Assembly (NCBI RefSeq): GCF_002999335.1
Contig: NW_020312136.1
Span: 248,001 to 312,000, forward strand
DNA: 64,000 nt
DNA from: Cyclospora cayetanensis
Taxonomy: Eukaryota > Apicomplexa > Conoidasida > Eucoccidiorida > Eimeriidae
Direction of reading: 5' to 3'
The first letter of the stretch is position 1. Every line of letters begins with the position of its first letter. Below the pieces are notes generated by a model. The model was not told the origin of the DNA, did not search any database, and worked only from the letters and a program-made list of their open reading frames with translations. This document shows, piece by piece, positions 11,397 to 22,600 of the stretch. Made by a program: the position numbers and the translations under genes.

Positions 11397-12810
11397 TCAG
11401 CCTCGCAAAGCATTGCTCAGCACAGCGCGCACGACGGATGCTTCTGTCATTAAGCGTTGCACTCCGACCATACCTCCTAACTGCTTGTTTTGCAGCATCT
11501 GCACGAGCCGTGTTGTTGTCCGCAGTTCCTTCTTCTCGCCCCCATGGCTCTTCTGTCTGACCCCGGCGGGAACCTGCTGCGTGGCTGCCTCCCTGGCTGT
11601 TGCATGTTTTGTTCCTATCCCGCCAGAAACGCTTGAAGGGCCGCTTGCTCTGTTGACGGCGGAGGTTCTGTTAGAGTACCCGTGCGCAGAAGGGGAGCCG
11701 TCCGACAGCACAGAGTGAGGCGTGTGGGAAGATATAAAGTCTGTATACGGCTGCCTTGTGCGAGCACCCCCCGTCGCACACAGGTAGTTTGGATCCAGTG
11801 CCAAGTGTAAGTGGCTCTGGGAAGGAATGCCATCCATGATGGCTAAGAAGCGGGCCCTTAGGCGAGGGTGTGGGCGGTCTGATGGCTGCGGGATGAACGA
11901 CGCACACGGAAGCAGCACCCTAGGCACTTGCGTCAGGCCTCAGAGACCTCTTGCTGCTCAAGAAACCCGTCAAGACACGCTTACAGCAATGCAAGATGAT
12001 GATGCAAAACGCTCACCAAATAGATGTCAGGACAAAGCACTTCTTGAACTGCGGCTTTGGCGAACGTCCTGCGGCCCTCTTCACTCTGCTCTGTAGGACG
12101 CAACTCCGCGTCGGAATGCGCGAAGGGGCAGTAATATCTGTCACACCAGCCATTTTCCTTGAACTGGTGGCACATGGCCTGCACAGAAGGAGCAGAAGCG
12201 TAGCGGGTGCCTCGGGGCACCCAATGGATACAGGTTTCTGTTATTCCTTATGAAGGGAAGGGCCGGCTACCGCAATCTACGGTGCCTGCTGCATTAGACG
12301 GATCGGACTAATCAAAGCTTGTTCAGGGTCTGGACCCTCCTTGTTGCTGCTTCCTCATACTCACTGTTTTATATACTTTGGGGTGATACATCTGTTCCTC
12401 CTTGGTGTGCGCAAATCTGCAGTTTCTCTTCTGCTTGCAGTTCGACTTGGCTATTGTACGGCCCCTCCCGTCTGTCACAAACACGAGGTCCCGACATAAT
12501 TCAGGAGAATACGTGTACTTCCATGGAGGGCGGCGTGTCCAGCGCAGGTCATGGCTGTACTGGCACCTGATGAGCAGAAAACGCAGGGTCAAGCCAAGTT
12601 GCGCACATCCATGTGCCCTCGTCTAGACACATGACAGACGCTTTTGGTACTATATATGTAATTTCCCATTGCTGAGTAGAATGGAAGGGCATATACATAC
12701 GAGACGCACTTGTCGGCAAATTCACATTTTCCCTGTTTGACGTAGCGCTCGCATATCTTGGTGCGGAATTTGTAGAGGTTCTCTTCGTCTAGAACAGGAG
12801 GAAGCGCCAT
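11397..12810 (-). CDS. Triple CCCH zinc-finger (Unkempt/TZF-like) RNA-binding protein, possibly the N-terminus of the pseudokinase
   Basis: Exons on the minus strand: 12710-12810, 12365-12566, 12017-12178, and a fourth from 11885 down to a TGA at 11397-11399. Read alone this gives 317 residues. Finger 1 is C-x8-C-x5-C-x3-H, completed across the first splice (KICERYVKQGKC then CQYSHD). Finger 2 is C-x18-C-x5-C-x3-H, ending NCRFAHTKEEQ. Finger 3 is C-x8-C-x4-C-x3-H (MCHQFKENGWC, CPFAH). The EEQMYHPKVYKT linker between fingers 2 and 3 resembles Unkempt and plant tandem-CCCH proteins, which bind mRNA. The fourth exon contains a GTATGG donor after position 11474. That donor joins in phase to the acceptor at 11258 of the pseudokinase, so the two may be one protein of about 1545 residues. 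The start at 12810 is an in-frame ATG just before the first finger; an upstream start is possible. Confidence 0.75.
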
Positions 12811-15800
12811 TTTCGTGAGCAGTCTTGGCGCTGGTGACAGACGGTTAGGCGAGATGGACTCAGTCACTGACAGCACCCTCAAGGCCCTATGAAAATCTTT
12901 GCCCTGAACCCGGAGAATATAGCCCTCGTAAAGGACAGACACCTGCTGGCTTTACTGTTTCGGTGTCTTAAGAGATGGTTTGGATAGCGCGGAACCGGCG
13001 AGGATGGAGGCGCTGGATTCGCCTCCTTTTCTAGGTTTTCTCTGTTGCGTGACACTCGGTCTCTGTAACGCCTTGACAAGAACCAGAGGGCTACATAGGG
13101 AAGCAAGACAAAGCAGGGGTATCACGGGGTTGATAATTGTGACTGTAATACGGTCCTGCGCTATTTAGTGCAAGAGAGAGTGAGACCCTCCACGTCAAGT
13201 CACCGCAGACGAATGGTCACCCTCAAACGGCTACGGTACGTGTGGCAGTCCAACGCCCAGGGAAGTGCGCAGGAGGCCTCCCTGACATACTGAGATGTTA
13301 ATTGGATATATATGTCACCAACAAAAGGGTGAATTCGCCTAAAGAGTGAAGAAAAGCAACTGCTGAACAGGATACGCACCGCATCACCCGCAGTCACCGG
13401 TGGTCGCCGCGGTAGCACAACCATCCGGTCAACCCCGCAACCCCCAGCCCTAAATACCCCCAAACTCCCGTTCTATAGTGCTCTTAAACTTAAATTATGG
13501 TGTAACGTTTTATTTAGATGTCGAATTTCCCTATATTACGCCAGAAAACCCAGCGTAGAAGAAAGCTCTCATATCATGATACTCTGGTCAGGGTCACTGA
13601 CCCCACCACAGAACACTTAACACCAGGCACGTCATATACTGCCGGTACTGTTTATTCAGAATAAAAAAGAGCGTCAGTCAATGCTAACATGACCCACGTG
13701 AAAAATGAAAACCGAAAATTTGTGTTCTAGTGATTATAACGGGTAGAAATCACGCAAAAGTTTCCCGAGAATAGACCACATTGTGGCATCTCACGAAGCC
13801 CGTACAGTGCCACCGCTAGAGTGCTATTATGTCTTCAATAAGAACAAAGAAGCGACCCCGTGACGTGGACATTAAAACACCCGATATTTTGTATGGCGGG
13901 GCAACCTGTGGAGTTTTATTTTGCGCTCCTGTTATTTTTGTAATGCTGTGTGTACCTTGTAGTCATGACAGTGAGCTAACAGCTGCACCAGGGATTTCCC
14001 TTCTCTCTAGCTGCCCAAAGCATTATGGAATCTGAAATAAGGAGAGCGAAAGTACTTTACTACGAACTCATAAACCACGAAACTACTGACACATGCATAG
14101 AGTATAGCGGGCTCAGGTACACTGAGGCACTTTCTACGAATTTCGTTGTAGTACATTCAAAATAAGCTGACTTCTTGCTATCGCTGTTCGCATGTCGTGC
14201 TTACTGCAGAGTTGTGTTAGCTGAGTACGCATTAAAGAAACGCGTGCGTGGGCTGTAGATGTTATGTGCAGTTAGCTGGGAATTCGGGGAGTGCTTGGAG
14301 TGTGCAACGACGTCACTCTAGCTGCTCATTCCTTCTTAGGCCGGAAGTAAGAGGGCTAAGGACACGAATGCCGGGAGAGCTTCTATGCAACAACACTTTA
14401 CAGCTTTTGATCAAGTTCGCATCGAGTCCGGAGTCAAATGTACCCCTAAGTTCACCAGATGGAGCGTTAGAATTTCGCGGAGCCAGACGATTAGATGCGG
14501 CTGTTCCCCTTTTTATCCAGTGGATGTTTGTGCAGTGCCATTTTACGCTTCTCTACAACCGTTGTTTGGCTACGATAAAGTCACACGGCAATTCGTCCCA
14601 TTCATTTCTTTTGTCGCAGTCTTGAAAATCTCTCGGAATTAGACGTAACGAGTTGAACAAAACCTATTGGGACAGCACAGTCCCGCTAGCAAAGCTCGTG
14701 TGAACGCAGTAGCCCCAAAGCTGGTAGAAAAGAATAGCTGGCAGGTTGGAAAAATGTTTATGGATTTTTCGATGAGAATATGTATTAACGCCACAGAATA
14801 ATTACCATGGCTTATTGCTGAGGGCTCGAACGAGCATTAGAAAGCCCAACGAGACGGGCTCAACTGCATTCCCATCAGGCCCTGCAGCTCTAGACAAGGT
14901 AGCTCCTCTGCTAGCCTAGTGCCTTTACTCACGAAATCTGGTCCCACCGACAGCCAGTTCCTGTGATAGTGCTCATTAATGAGCTCCACTGCTGTTTTGA
15001 TCCTCCTCTACTCGATGCAGCGGCAAGGGTCTCCGATGTGGGCTTAGCGAACGTGTGTGCACACCCCAAACGTCATAGGGACGGTGCTCAAACTTCCTAA
15101 AATCACATGCAAAGTCTATCTCAAGAAAGAATTAGTTTTGCTTTGTCTCAACATAGTAAGATTCCTTGCTTCCTAGGATGCGCTTCGACACAATCTCAGC
15201 TCCCATACTTTTACCTTTATAGGGCTGGCTGCTTTACGCCTGAAACTTAGATCCCAGCACCTGCATGATAAATTTTGGCTACTAGAAACTATTTGTTTTA
15301 CAAGGGAGCATCTAACGCGATGCAAAAGCAATACTGAAAACTGATTACCAGAAAAGCTCATTTCTCCGTGCATTGTTGTATGCTAGCCAAGCTAGCTTCT
15401 GGGCAATGGTGTGCGCTTTGGCTCAGCGGGCATCAGAGCCGCAGCAGTTCCAAACAGCTAGCTAAAAATCCCTATGTCGCTTACTCATTCTCGAAGTTGC
15501 CTCTACTTGAGCTCAATTTTCTTGTAATACTAAAGTTTGTTAGAGTAATAACCAGTTACAACAACGTCTAGTGGAACATCGTTGTCCACAGTCATTGCAA
15601 TTTCATAGATTTTTGTTACTTAATGATATAGACGACCATGCATCTGCTTTAGCCTTTGTTTGCAGCTGAGAGATTATGATTACCCAGGCACTCAAGTCCT
15701 TGAGCATTTCTTGCTTAAGGCGCCACTACAGCTGCGAAAAATATACCGGACGTTTAAGTCTAAAGTTGCTTCACTGCAGTAATTGTAGGCATGCCATAGG

Positions 15801-16079
15801 CGACCCAATAGAAGGCGCACATGTGGCCAAAGCTGTGCGCTGTGAAGGTAAATCTATCAAGAAGCACTGCAAAAAGCAGACCCTCGTTTCATCAATAAAG
15901 CTCATTTCACTTGTGCTTAGCAAGATAGAGTCGGCACATCAACAAAGGAGAGCCAAAGTCCATACATGGGTGGCTCAACGGACCACCAATTAAAGACAAC
16001 TCAACGCATGTATCCCATCTTTAAGGCCCTCAAACGAGTATTGCACTAGAAATTTTATTAAATGCCCAGTTGAGGTACA
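12811..16079. other. Gene-poor region
   Basis: No gene recognised. Open frames are short, and the DNA from about 13.5 kb onward looks more AT-rich by eye than the flanking genes. The left part should hold the promoter of the CCCH gene. The right part precedes the Ty3/gypsy relic and may contain its decayed gag/protease region, but I could not identify either. Small open frames at 13829-14035, 14385-14642 and 15676-15993 (+) have no recognisable motifs. Confidence 0.45.
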
Positions 16080-16080
16080 G

Positions 16081-17967
16081 CACAGATACACAAATATGAA
16101 GGACGCGTTCGCGGATGTGTTAACTAATGGCGAACTGTCAGCTGGCTGGCCGCTTGCTGGTCATTCAGCGCATCGTGCTGAGCCAAGCTCTTGGCCAGCC
16201 TTGAGCTATGTTCCGCCTTATCGGGAGCCCCCACAGCATAAAGCCAAGATTGAAGGCTATGTCCATGATTTTCTCGAAAGCGCAAAGTGCAAAACTCGAC
16301 TAGCTCCTTTGGTATAACTTGACGTAGGTACCGAAAAAAGACGGATGCAAAGGCATGTGCGTTAACATTTAGCTCCTGAATATGATCACTGTAAAGCAGA
16401 ACTTCCGATGCATCACATTGTCCAAGTTCTTAGTCAACCCCAGGGCTCAACAGTCTGCTCAACATTTGACTTGGCAAGCGCTTTCTTGCAATCCTCACTT
16501 TTCTAGAGGCCTGGAACAAAATGGCGTTCCAAACCTGCACTCACAAGCTTGAGTATACGTGCATGCAGCATGGACTTGCTGAAGCCCTAACTTGACTACA
16601 GCGGCAAGTTAATAGGGATTTGTGAGCTTTTCAAGGTACGGATGGCTGTCCACATCGGTGACGTATTAGTAGCCAGCCGAAACATTTACGAGAGCCAAAA
16701 GCACCTGTGGGGTGCGTCCCAGATGTGGGAGAGCAAGCAGTGACATACAAAGACACGCAGGCGGTTGTATTACATGCGAACCATCATATTTCTGCAATGC
16801 TGTGCTCCAGCTGCAGGATTTCAGCAAGATCCAGCAAGAATTGAGGTTGACAAGGCATGGGCTTTATCTTGACTTAATCGCAAGGAAATTGCGGAGCTCT
16901 GCGTGCTTGCAATCAATTACCAAAATTTTTGCTCTTGGTTTTGCTCGAATCGCTGCCTCTTTGATTACTTTACCTGAGGAAGCGCAATTTACGACCTCGA
17001 AAGTGGAGGCTGGTGACGTCGGAAGGGCGCTTTTCGCCCACCGTGCAACTATTCTGGTACTCGCGCTGCCCGACTGCAAGTGCAATTTGTTCCTAAAGAC
17101 CGATGGTGAAGAAGGGGGGAGTGCTATTCTCTCCGGACGGTCTCTGGCGCTCACCAGAAGAGCAAATGATTTTTATTATCTCCTCCCCAAAACCAAGCAG
17201 AGATATCGGATCGAAGAAAGGACATTTAGTGCGGTAGGGCATGAAAGAACGGTAGCACTGTTTCTCTAGGTATCAACATCCTGTTCAGACTGACCATGAA
17301 TCTTCGTAGAGTTGTTCGCTGGCTGAGGCATCTGCTGTTGCATGACTCTGTAGTGAAGCATTTTATGGGCATAAGCGGCGGATTCGCCACCAACATAGTC
17401 GCCGATGAACTCTCGCCACATCCCAGGGCTTCCCTGTTGTGCAGCACAACTGCTCGTGCCCTTGACGATTCACTGTTTCTATCGGGATTGAGTGTGCCAT
17501 ATGCAATTACAGCAGTGAATCCCCTACTTTCGCCAAAATGCAAAATGGCAGCTTCTCGCTGCTCTCCTGAATTCTTGGTTGACAGTAAAGGGCTGCTTTC
17601 TGATCCGGGCCTGCGCTTAGTGATCCAGATCCAGGAGCTGCCCCTGTCAGTGGACGATTTCACAAAACTGCTGGTTAGTGTACGCGAGAGTGCGCGTAGG
17701 GCTCAGGAAACAAGCAAAGCACGCCGTAAGAGTGCATTGGAAGTCGATCAGACAAAGAAGCTCGCAGGCGGACCGTTCGCAACTCTTTCATTAATAAATG
17801 CTCCTTCGTACTCTATCACCATCCCCCAAGTTGGTGCCGTGGAGCTATTCACACTAACTTCCTTGAGACGATGTAAAACTTCCCAGATTACTCGCGGACT
17901 CCAAGGAGAAAGTCTTTTCAGGAAGGCACTTGATAAATTTCCCTTGTTTGGATCGAATCTGCAGTGA
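16081..17967 (+). mobile_element. Degenerate Ty3/gypsy retrotransposon: reverse transcriptase, RNase H and linker remnants
   Basis: Pieces of a gypsy pol gene appear in order on the plus strand, broken by stops and frameshifts. An N-terminal RT segment at 16096-16317 begins with a DAFADVL motif. A VPKKDG motif followed by MCVNI and an in-frame stop starts near 16326. The KMAFQT...EYTCMQHGLAEAL segment (16518-16590) corresponds to the KTAFxT...MPFGL region. The catalytic YxDD region reads HIGDVLVASRN (about 16651). RNase H and connection sequence at about 16890-17260 includes FARIAASL, LVLALPDC, LKTDG and AILSGRSLALTRR. An IVADELSPHP motif near 17393 corresponds to the VxADALSR tether before integrase. 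The frame continues to 17967 with possible integrase C-terminal sequence. The first YxDD aspartate is glycine, so the relic is not active. No LTRs were found. Confidence 0.7.
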
Positions 17968-18399
17968 AATGTCTCCTTCGACGGAGTTTATATTGGATTA
18001 TAGCAATCAGAATTTGAAGCAATTCGTTATCTCATTTCCTAAAGGACTTACTACTTCTCTGTACCCCAAACCTACAGAGTTCGCAGCCCAAAGTGAGAAT
18101 GGGCACCGGAGAGGCACCTGCACATCATTGAAGTTCACTGACTTTCACAACCCGACACAGGAGACAAAAGAGCGAACGAACACGGCACACAGAGTACTTT
18201 GAGTGGGTAACTCCGTAGCGAATAAATATAAATCGCTAAATCATCCAGTTTGTGTTTATCAGATATAAATTAATGTAGCAGAAACTATCGGGGTGAAGGA
18301 AGATTGGCGCGCAGCATGGCGCACAAAAAGTGTGGCTTTGCACTATGGGATTTTTTCCTCAGCGGTGCTCCCAGTGTGGTCTTTAGCGGCTGAAATCGG
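17968..18399. other. Non-coding gap
   Basis: An AT-rich stretch between the retroelement relic and the next putative exon. I see no gene or repeat in it. Confidence 0.5.
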
Positions 18400-18533
18400 C
18401 TAGCACAGCTCCACGATGTCAACCTCCAGCTGCTCCAAAGCGGTGGACTGCCAAGGAGGACGGAAGGCCGGAGGGAAGTGCAGCAGCAGTCGATAGTCTG
18501 CCGGCAGTGCGTGGGTAATGGGCCGCATGAGCA
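18400..18533 (-). CDS. Putative terminal exon of an unrecognised minus-strand gene
   Basis: The minus-strand frame starts after a CATACAG acceptor and reads VLMRPITHALPADYRLLLH, then a Pro/Phe-rich piece, ending IVELC and a TAG at 18400-18402. The amino-acid mix looks protein-like. An upstream exon around 18593-18720 could join in phase through a GTAAAA donor, and it contains an ATG. No family is recognised, and the model rests only on composition and splice sites. Confidence 0.3.
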
Positions 18534-18739
18534 CTGTATGGACAAGAATCATTCATTGCATTAACAAAGCGTAAGTATTTTACTGAAGTTTGGGAGCTTG
18601 CTGCAATTCATCGTAGAAGAAGAACGCAAACGCCTCATCAGATTCGGCAGGATGCCCAGTGTCTGTGGCATCTGTCCCCACCGCCTGTGATGCCTGCGGC
18701 CCATGCCGTAAGGAGCCCGCCGACCTCGTGAGTTACAGC

Positions 18740-19644
18740 CACATCAGCCGACATAGTTCAAGAGAGTTTCCCCATTCCAATTCATATTTGGGCCAGTAGA
18801 ATCTTAAGAAGAAAGAAGCACACGGAAGAGTCGCCGTGCCCCTCTCGCAGGGGAGCGCCCGGATGAGTGGACTGCAGCCGGTCATCTCACGCCTGAGGCC
18901 CGGCATAGTGTGGCTGCCTGACTTTGTCGCTCTGTCCATTCTGTTGTTTCTCTTCGTAAATACCCCAGCGCATTTGAGGTTTGTGTTTTCGTTTTATGCA
19001 CGTTTGAGACCCCAGGCCTTCTCGGCGACAGGCCGCAGCAGCACGCGGTCAACCAGCGCACTCTGCATGCGGCCGATTGCCGGTCTCCTACCGAAGAAGA
19101 AGCCTTTCCGCGAGGTTCTGGGCTTTGTCAGGAGCGCAACTTAAAGCAAAGTCATGCATAGAACAACAGTGGGGGGCACACGAGCCGGCAACTGGAAGGC
19201 TGCACTACCAAAGGGACCAGTTGCGCATTGCTGGCGTGGTCTGGACTGGCCCGGCCTTCCGAGTGGTGTACGCTGCACACAGCGCGATTCCGCAACATCC
19301 GGGCTTGGGATTTGAATTGCAACTTCATATTGTGGGAGCTAGAGCTTCCGCCGCGGCCTCCCGCATCCTAGTCACTCTGCCCAGTGCCCCGCACAGCAAC
19401 ACCTCAGATGTAGAGCTCCGGTGCCTCATCTAGACTGCTGCTGCACTAGCGGCAGCTTCTTCCACCCCTTCCGCTTTTCTTTTCTCTCTTTTCGGTTTGT
19501 CTGCGGATAAGCGGTTTTCACTCACAGAAGAGGCGGGATTCTGGTGTCTGTCCACTACGTCTCACTTATCGGAACCCTCTCCGGCGCGCGCGGCCTTTGC
19601 ACTTCCTGCGGTAGCGCGTGGCTTGAGTGTAATAAATTGCCATA
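18740..19644. other. No gene recognised
   Basis: Open frames of 60-118 codons occur on the plus strand (for example 19077-19433), but no domain, start context or splice support was found. The right end should contain the promoter or 5' UTR of the orphan gene starting at 19645. Confidence 0.4.
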
Positions 19645-22600
19645 ATGACGTCTCTGCAGATTCAGTCATTTGCGTCTCTCATTGACCAGCTGCCGATTGG
19701 GGTGGAGGACTCGGACAGAATCGACAGAGCTGCAAACACAAGCTACAGCACAAGTTGCTCCACCGGTTCAGACGATGCGCTTGTAGCAGACAGGGCCCGC
19801 GACCTTGCGGACGTCAAAGCCGCCGCTTCCACTCCAGAGTGCGGTGCCAGCAGCAACACGCCAACGAGCGCTGCATGCGCGGACTGCCGCCAACCTGTAG
19901 TTGGGTGCTGTCCAGAGTCGCAGGCCCTCCCCAACGGAGCTGTGTGCGGAGAACACGGGGTTTTTACGGTGATGCCCTACTCTTCCGTTGGCGGGGAGTC
20001 TGCCTGCATGCCGCTCTCCGACTCGCATGCGGCAGGCCTCGCCGCGGACGGCTGTTGCGCAGCAGCGCAAGCCGGCTTGGTAGGCAGCCCATCCTTCATG
20101 GCTCTGCCACGAGGAGACTCCTCAGCTCAGCACCCCTCTGACGCTGCTGGAGTAGCCGTGGTGCCCGCTGCTGTCGGACTTCGAGGCTCACGTTTGCAAG
20201 ACGGCTGCCCTCTTGGCGATCCGATGCATGTCTACCTCCCGTATGGCCAGGAGGAATCCTTCGGATTCACACACGCTGGAGGGGGACCTCAGGATTTCAG
20301 CCATCATCAGCACTTCGCTGCCGCTAATCGGATGCCTAGGAACGGTTTTGCTGTCGATCCCAGCGGCACGAGCCCCATGTGGCAGGGGTGGGGGGCGGGG
20401 GCCAATGGGGCCCCGGGGGCCCCTTCTTCTCAACAAATCCTCAACAGATCCTGCAGCGACAGGACGCAGGGGCCCCTGCAGCAACACAGCAGCCCGAGGG
20501 GAGCAGCGCATGCGGCTCCGAGTGCTTCTGGACTATGTGGAGCAGGTCAAGTGCAGGTCTCTATTATGTCTCCGGGTACGTCTCGTCGCGCAGGAGACAT
20601 AATAATGTGTATCAAACTGAGGCCTGTTGTGTAGCTGCAAAGGGGGGGCAAAGTCAAAGGGAGGCGTGCAGTGGTCATACATACATACGCACATGGAGAC
20701 ACATACACACATAGAGACATACACACGTAGAGACACATAGACTTAGGCACATAGACACATAAACACATAGACACATAAACACATACACACATAGACACAT
20801 AAACACTTACACACACATCGACTTACTAATACACATATAGACGCACTCTAGCGTTTTGACGGGACGAGGGGCATGGGAGTTGCATCAAGGGGGGGGAGGA
20901 GGTTGTTGTTGTTGTTCAACATTAGATGGGTGCTGGTACGTAACGTCTTGCACTACTATGCCGCGCACTGGCTAGCTGGTGGATCGCGGAGATGTAGCTG
21001 TTGTTTCCTCTCTGTCAAGATTTCAGCAGAAGGGCTGACCAGGGATGCTTCTTGGTGGTAGTGGTGTGTTTTAGGGGAGGATGTGGTTGTTACGAGCTAC
21101 GGCTGTGGAGAGTGGGCAAACTGCCGCAATGCCTGCCAAGTACAAGTGACACGAGTTTCCCGTCCGGCTTCTCCGCGTCATCACTCTCCCGTGAGCTTTC
21201 TTCTGCTTCTGTCTGTTTCTGTGCATTTCTCATTTCCATAGCCTCACAGCCTTGCCTCCTCCTCCGCCTCCTCTCACCTCCAGCTAGGAGAGCGAAAGGT
21301 GCTGAGAAACATTTGTGGTTTCTGCGTGAGCGAGCAGCACAGCGGAGGCGCACTGCTGCGCCCTTGGTTAAGCTCTGCTGGATGTTTTGTGAAGTAGGGG
21401 GGGGGGCCATGGCGGAGTTGTGTTGCCTGCTCGCATTGCCTTGGGCGAGGGGTTATCGTATGTATTTGTGCTGTACATGTTTCTGTATATGTATATGTAT
21501 CTGTGTGCCTGTGTGTGGCGCCTTGCCTCAGACGCATGCATGTCAAGCAGCACGCTCTCCTGCAAGCATCAAGGTGAAAAGTGTCACCCCTTCAGGTGCG
21601 TTCGAAATCTTGTGGTTCACTCGGCAGAGGATGGGTTGCTAGGGCTGTCAGCTGCGGCTCTTTTTGTGTCTCTGGGGGAGTATGATTTCTTAGGTGGTGG
21701 CCCTGTGAAGGCGGTTTCTTTTGTCACTAAGGGGAAGATCTTTTTGGCGAGGAGATGTGTTGTGTGCTGCGATGCTGCATGTGGGGGTTCGAATAAGCAT
21801 GGCGTTTTATTTAAAAATATACGTGTCTCTCTTTCACTCCTTCCTTTGCCTCTGTAGCTGGTTCGACAGGGGCCTGGGCGAAATTTTCCTTCTAGTTTGC
21901 GTGGACTTTGCGCACTTAGGTCCTGATCGCTTCGTCCTCTGCCTTGAAGGGGAGACTGGGCAGGAGCAGCACGTATCCATAGATCGGCAGGAGCTTCTGC
22001 TAGTCGCTGGAGCCCAACTGCAGCAGCCCCAGTCGCAGGCTGAGGCGGAAGGGGCGGTGAAGTCGGGGGAGGAGTGCAGCAGACAGGCCAGTGGCAGTTT
22101 GACTAAGGGGACGGCAGCTGGGGGGGGGGGCCTTCAGAGTGGAGGTGCCCCTGCAGGCAGCAACCAGGAGGGGCCCCACATGCCACGGACGGCTGGAGAA
22201 CTCTTTGCATCGCCTCCGGGAGATAAGTGGAGTCAGGACGTTCGCAAATGGCAACGTCACGTCTGCAGAGAGCTCGAGATCCAGAAGAAGCGACTGCAGC
22301 AGCGCGAAGAAGCCTGCAGAAAGAGGGAGGAGGAGTTTAAACTGCGGGAGGACGAGGCGAGGAGGCAAAAGATGACGATTGCCGCGTTAGAGGGCGAAGT
22401 TCATAAAGTTACCGAAGAGATACAAGAGATACTGTTGCAGAAGGAGGAAGGCAGACTCATTGTGCAGCGGGAGTTTCTTGGTGAGTGCGCCACTGACCGC
22501 TGCAGGCTAATGGAAAGAATGTTGGAGGTTGAGAGAGGGAAGGAAGGGGGGGAGAAGAGAGGGAAGGGGAACTTGTGCGATTGACGCTAAGACGCATGCA

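Noticed and set aside
11397..12810. PAN3 as the identity of the CCCH plus pseudokinase locus
   Set aside because: PAN3 also pairs CCCH with a pseudokinase. This kinase, however, has intact APE and DxWSxG segments and the HPYG and HPLFW marks of IRE1-type kinases, the CCCH part has three fingers, and no C-terminal knob was seen.
21001..21857. Plus-strand frames of 145-213 codons
   Set aside because: Cys/Leu-rich composition without domain, likely intron sequence of the orphan gene. Donor and acceptor phases work better by skipping them.
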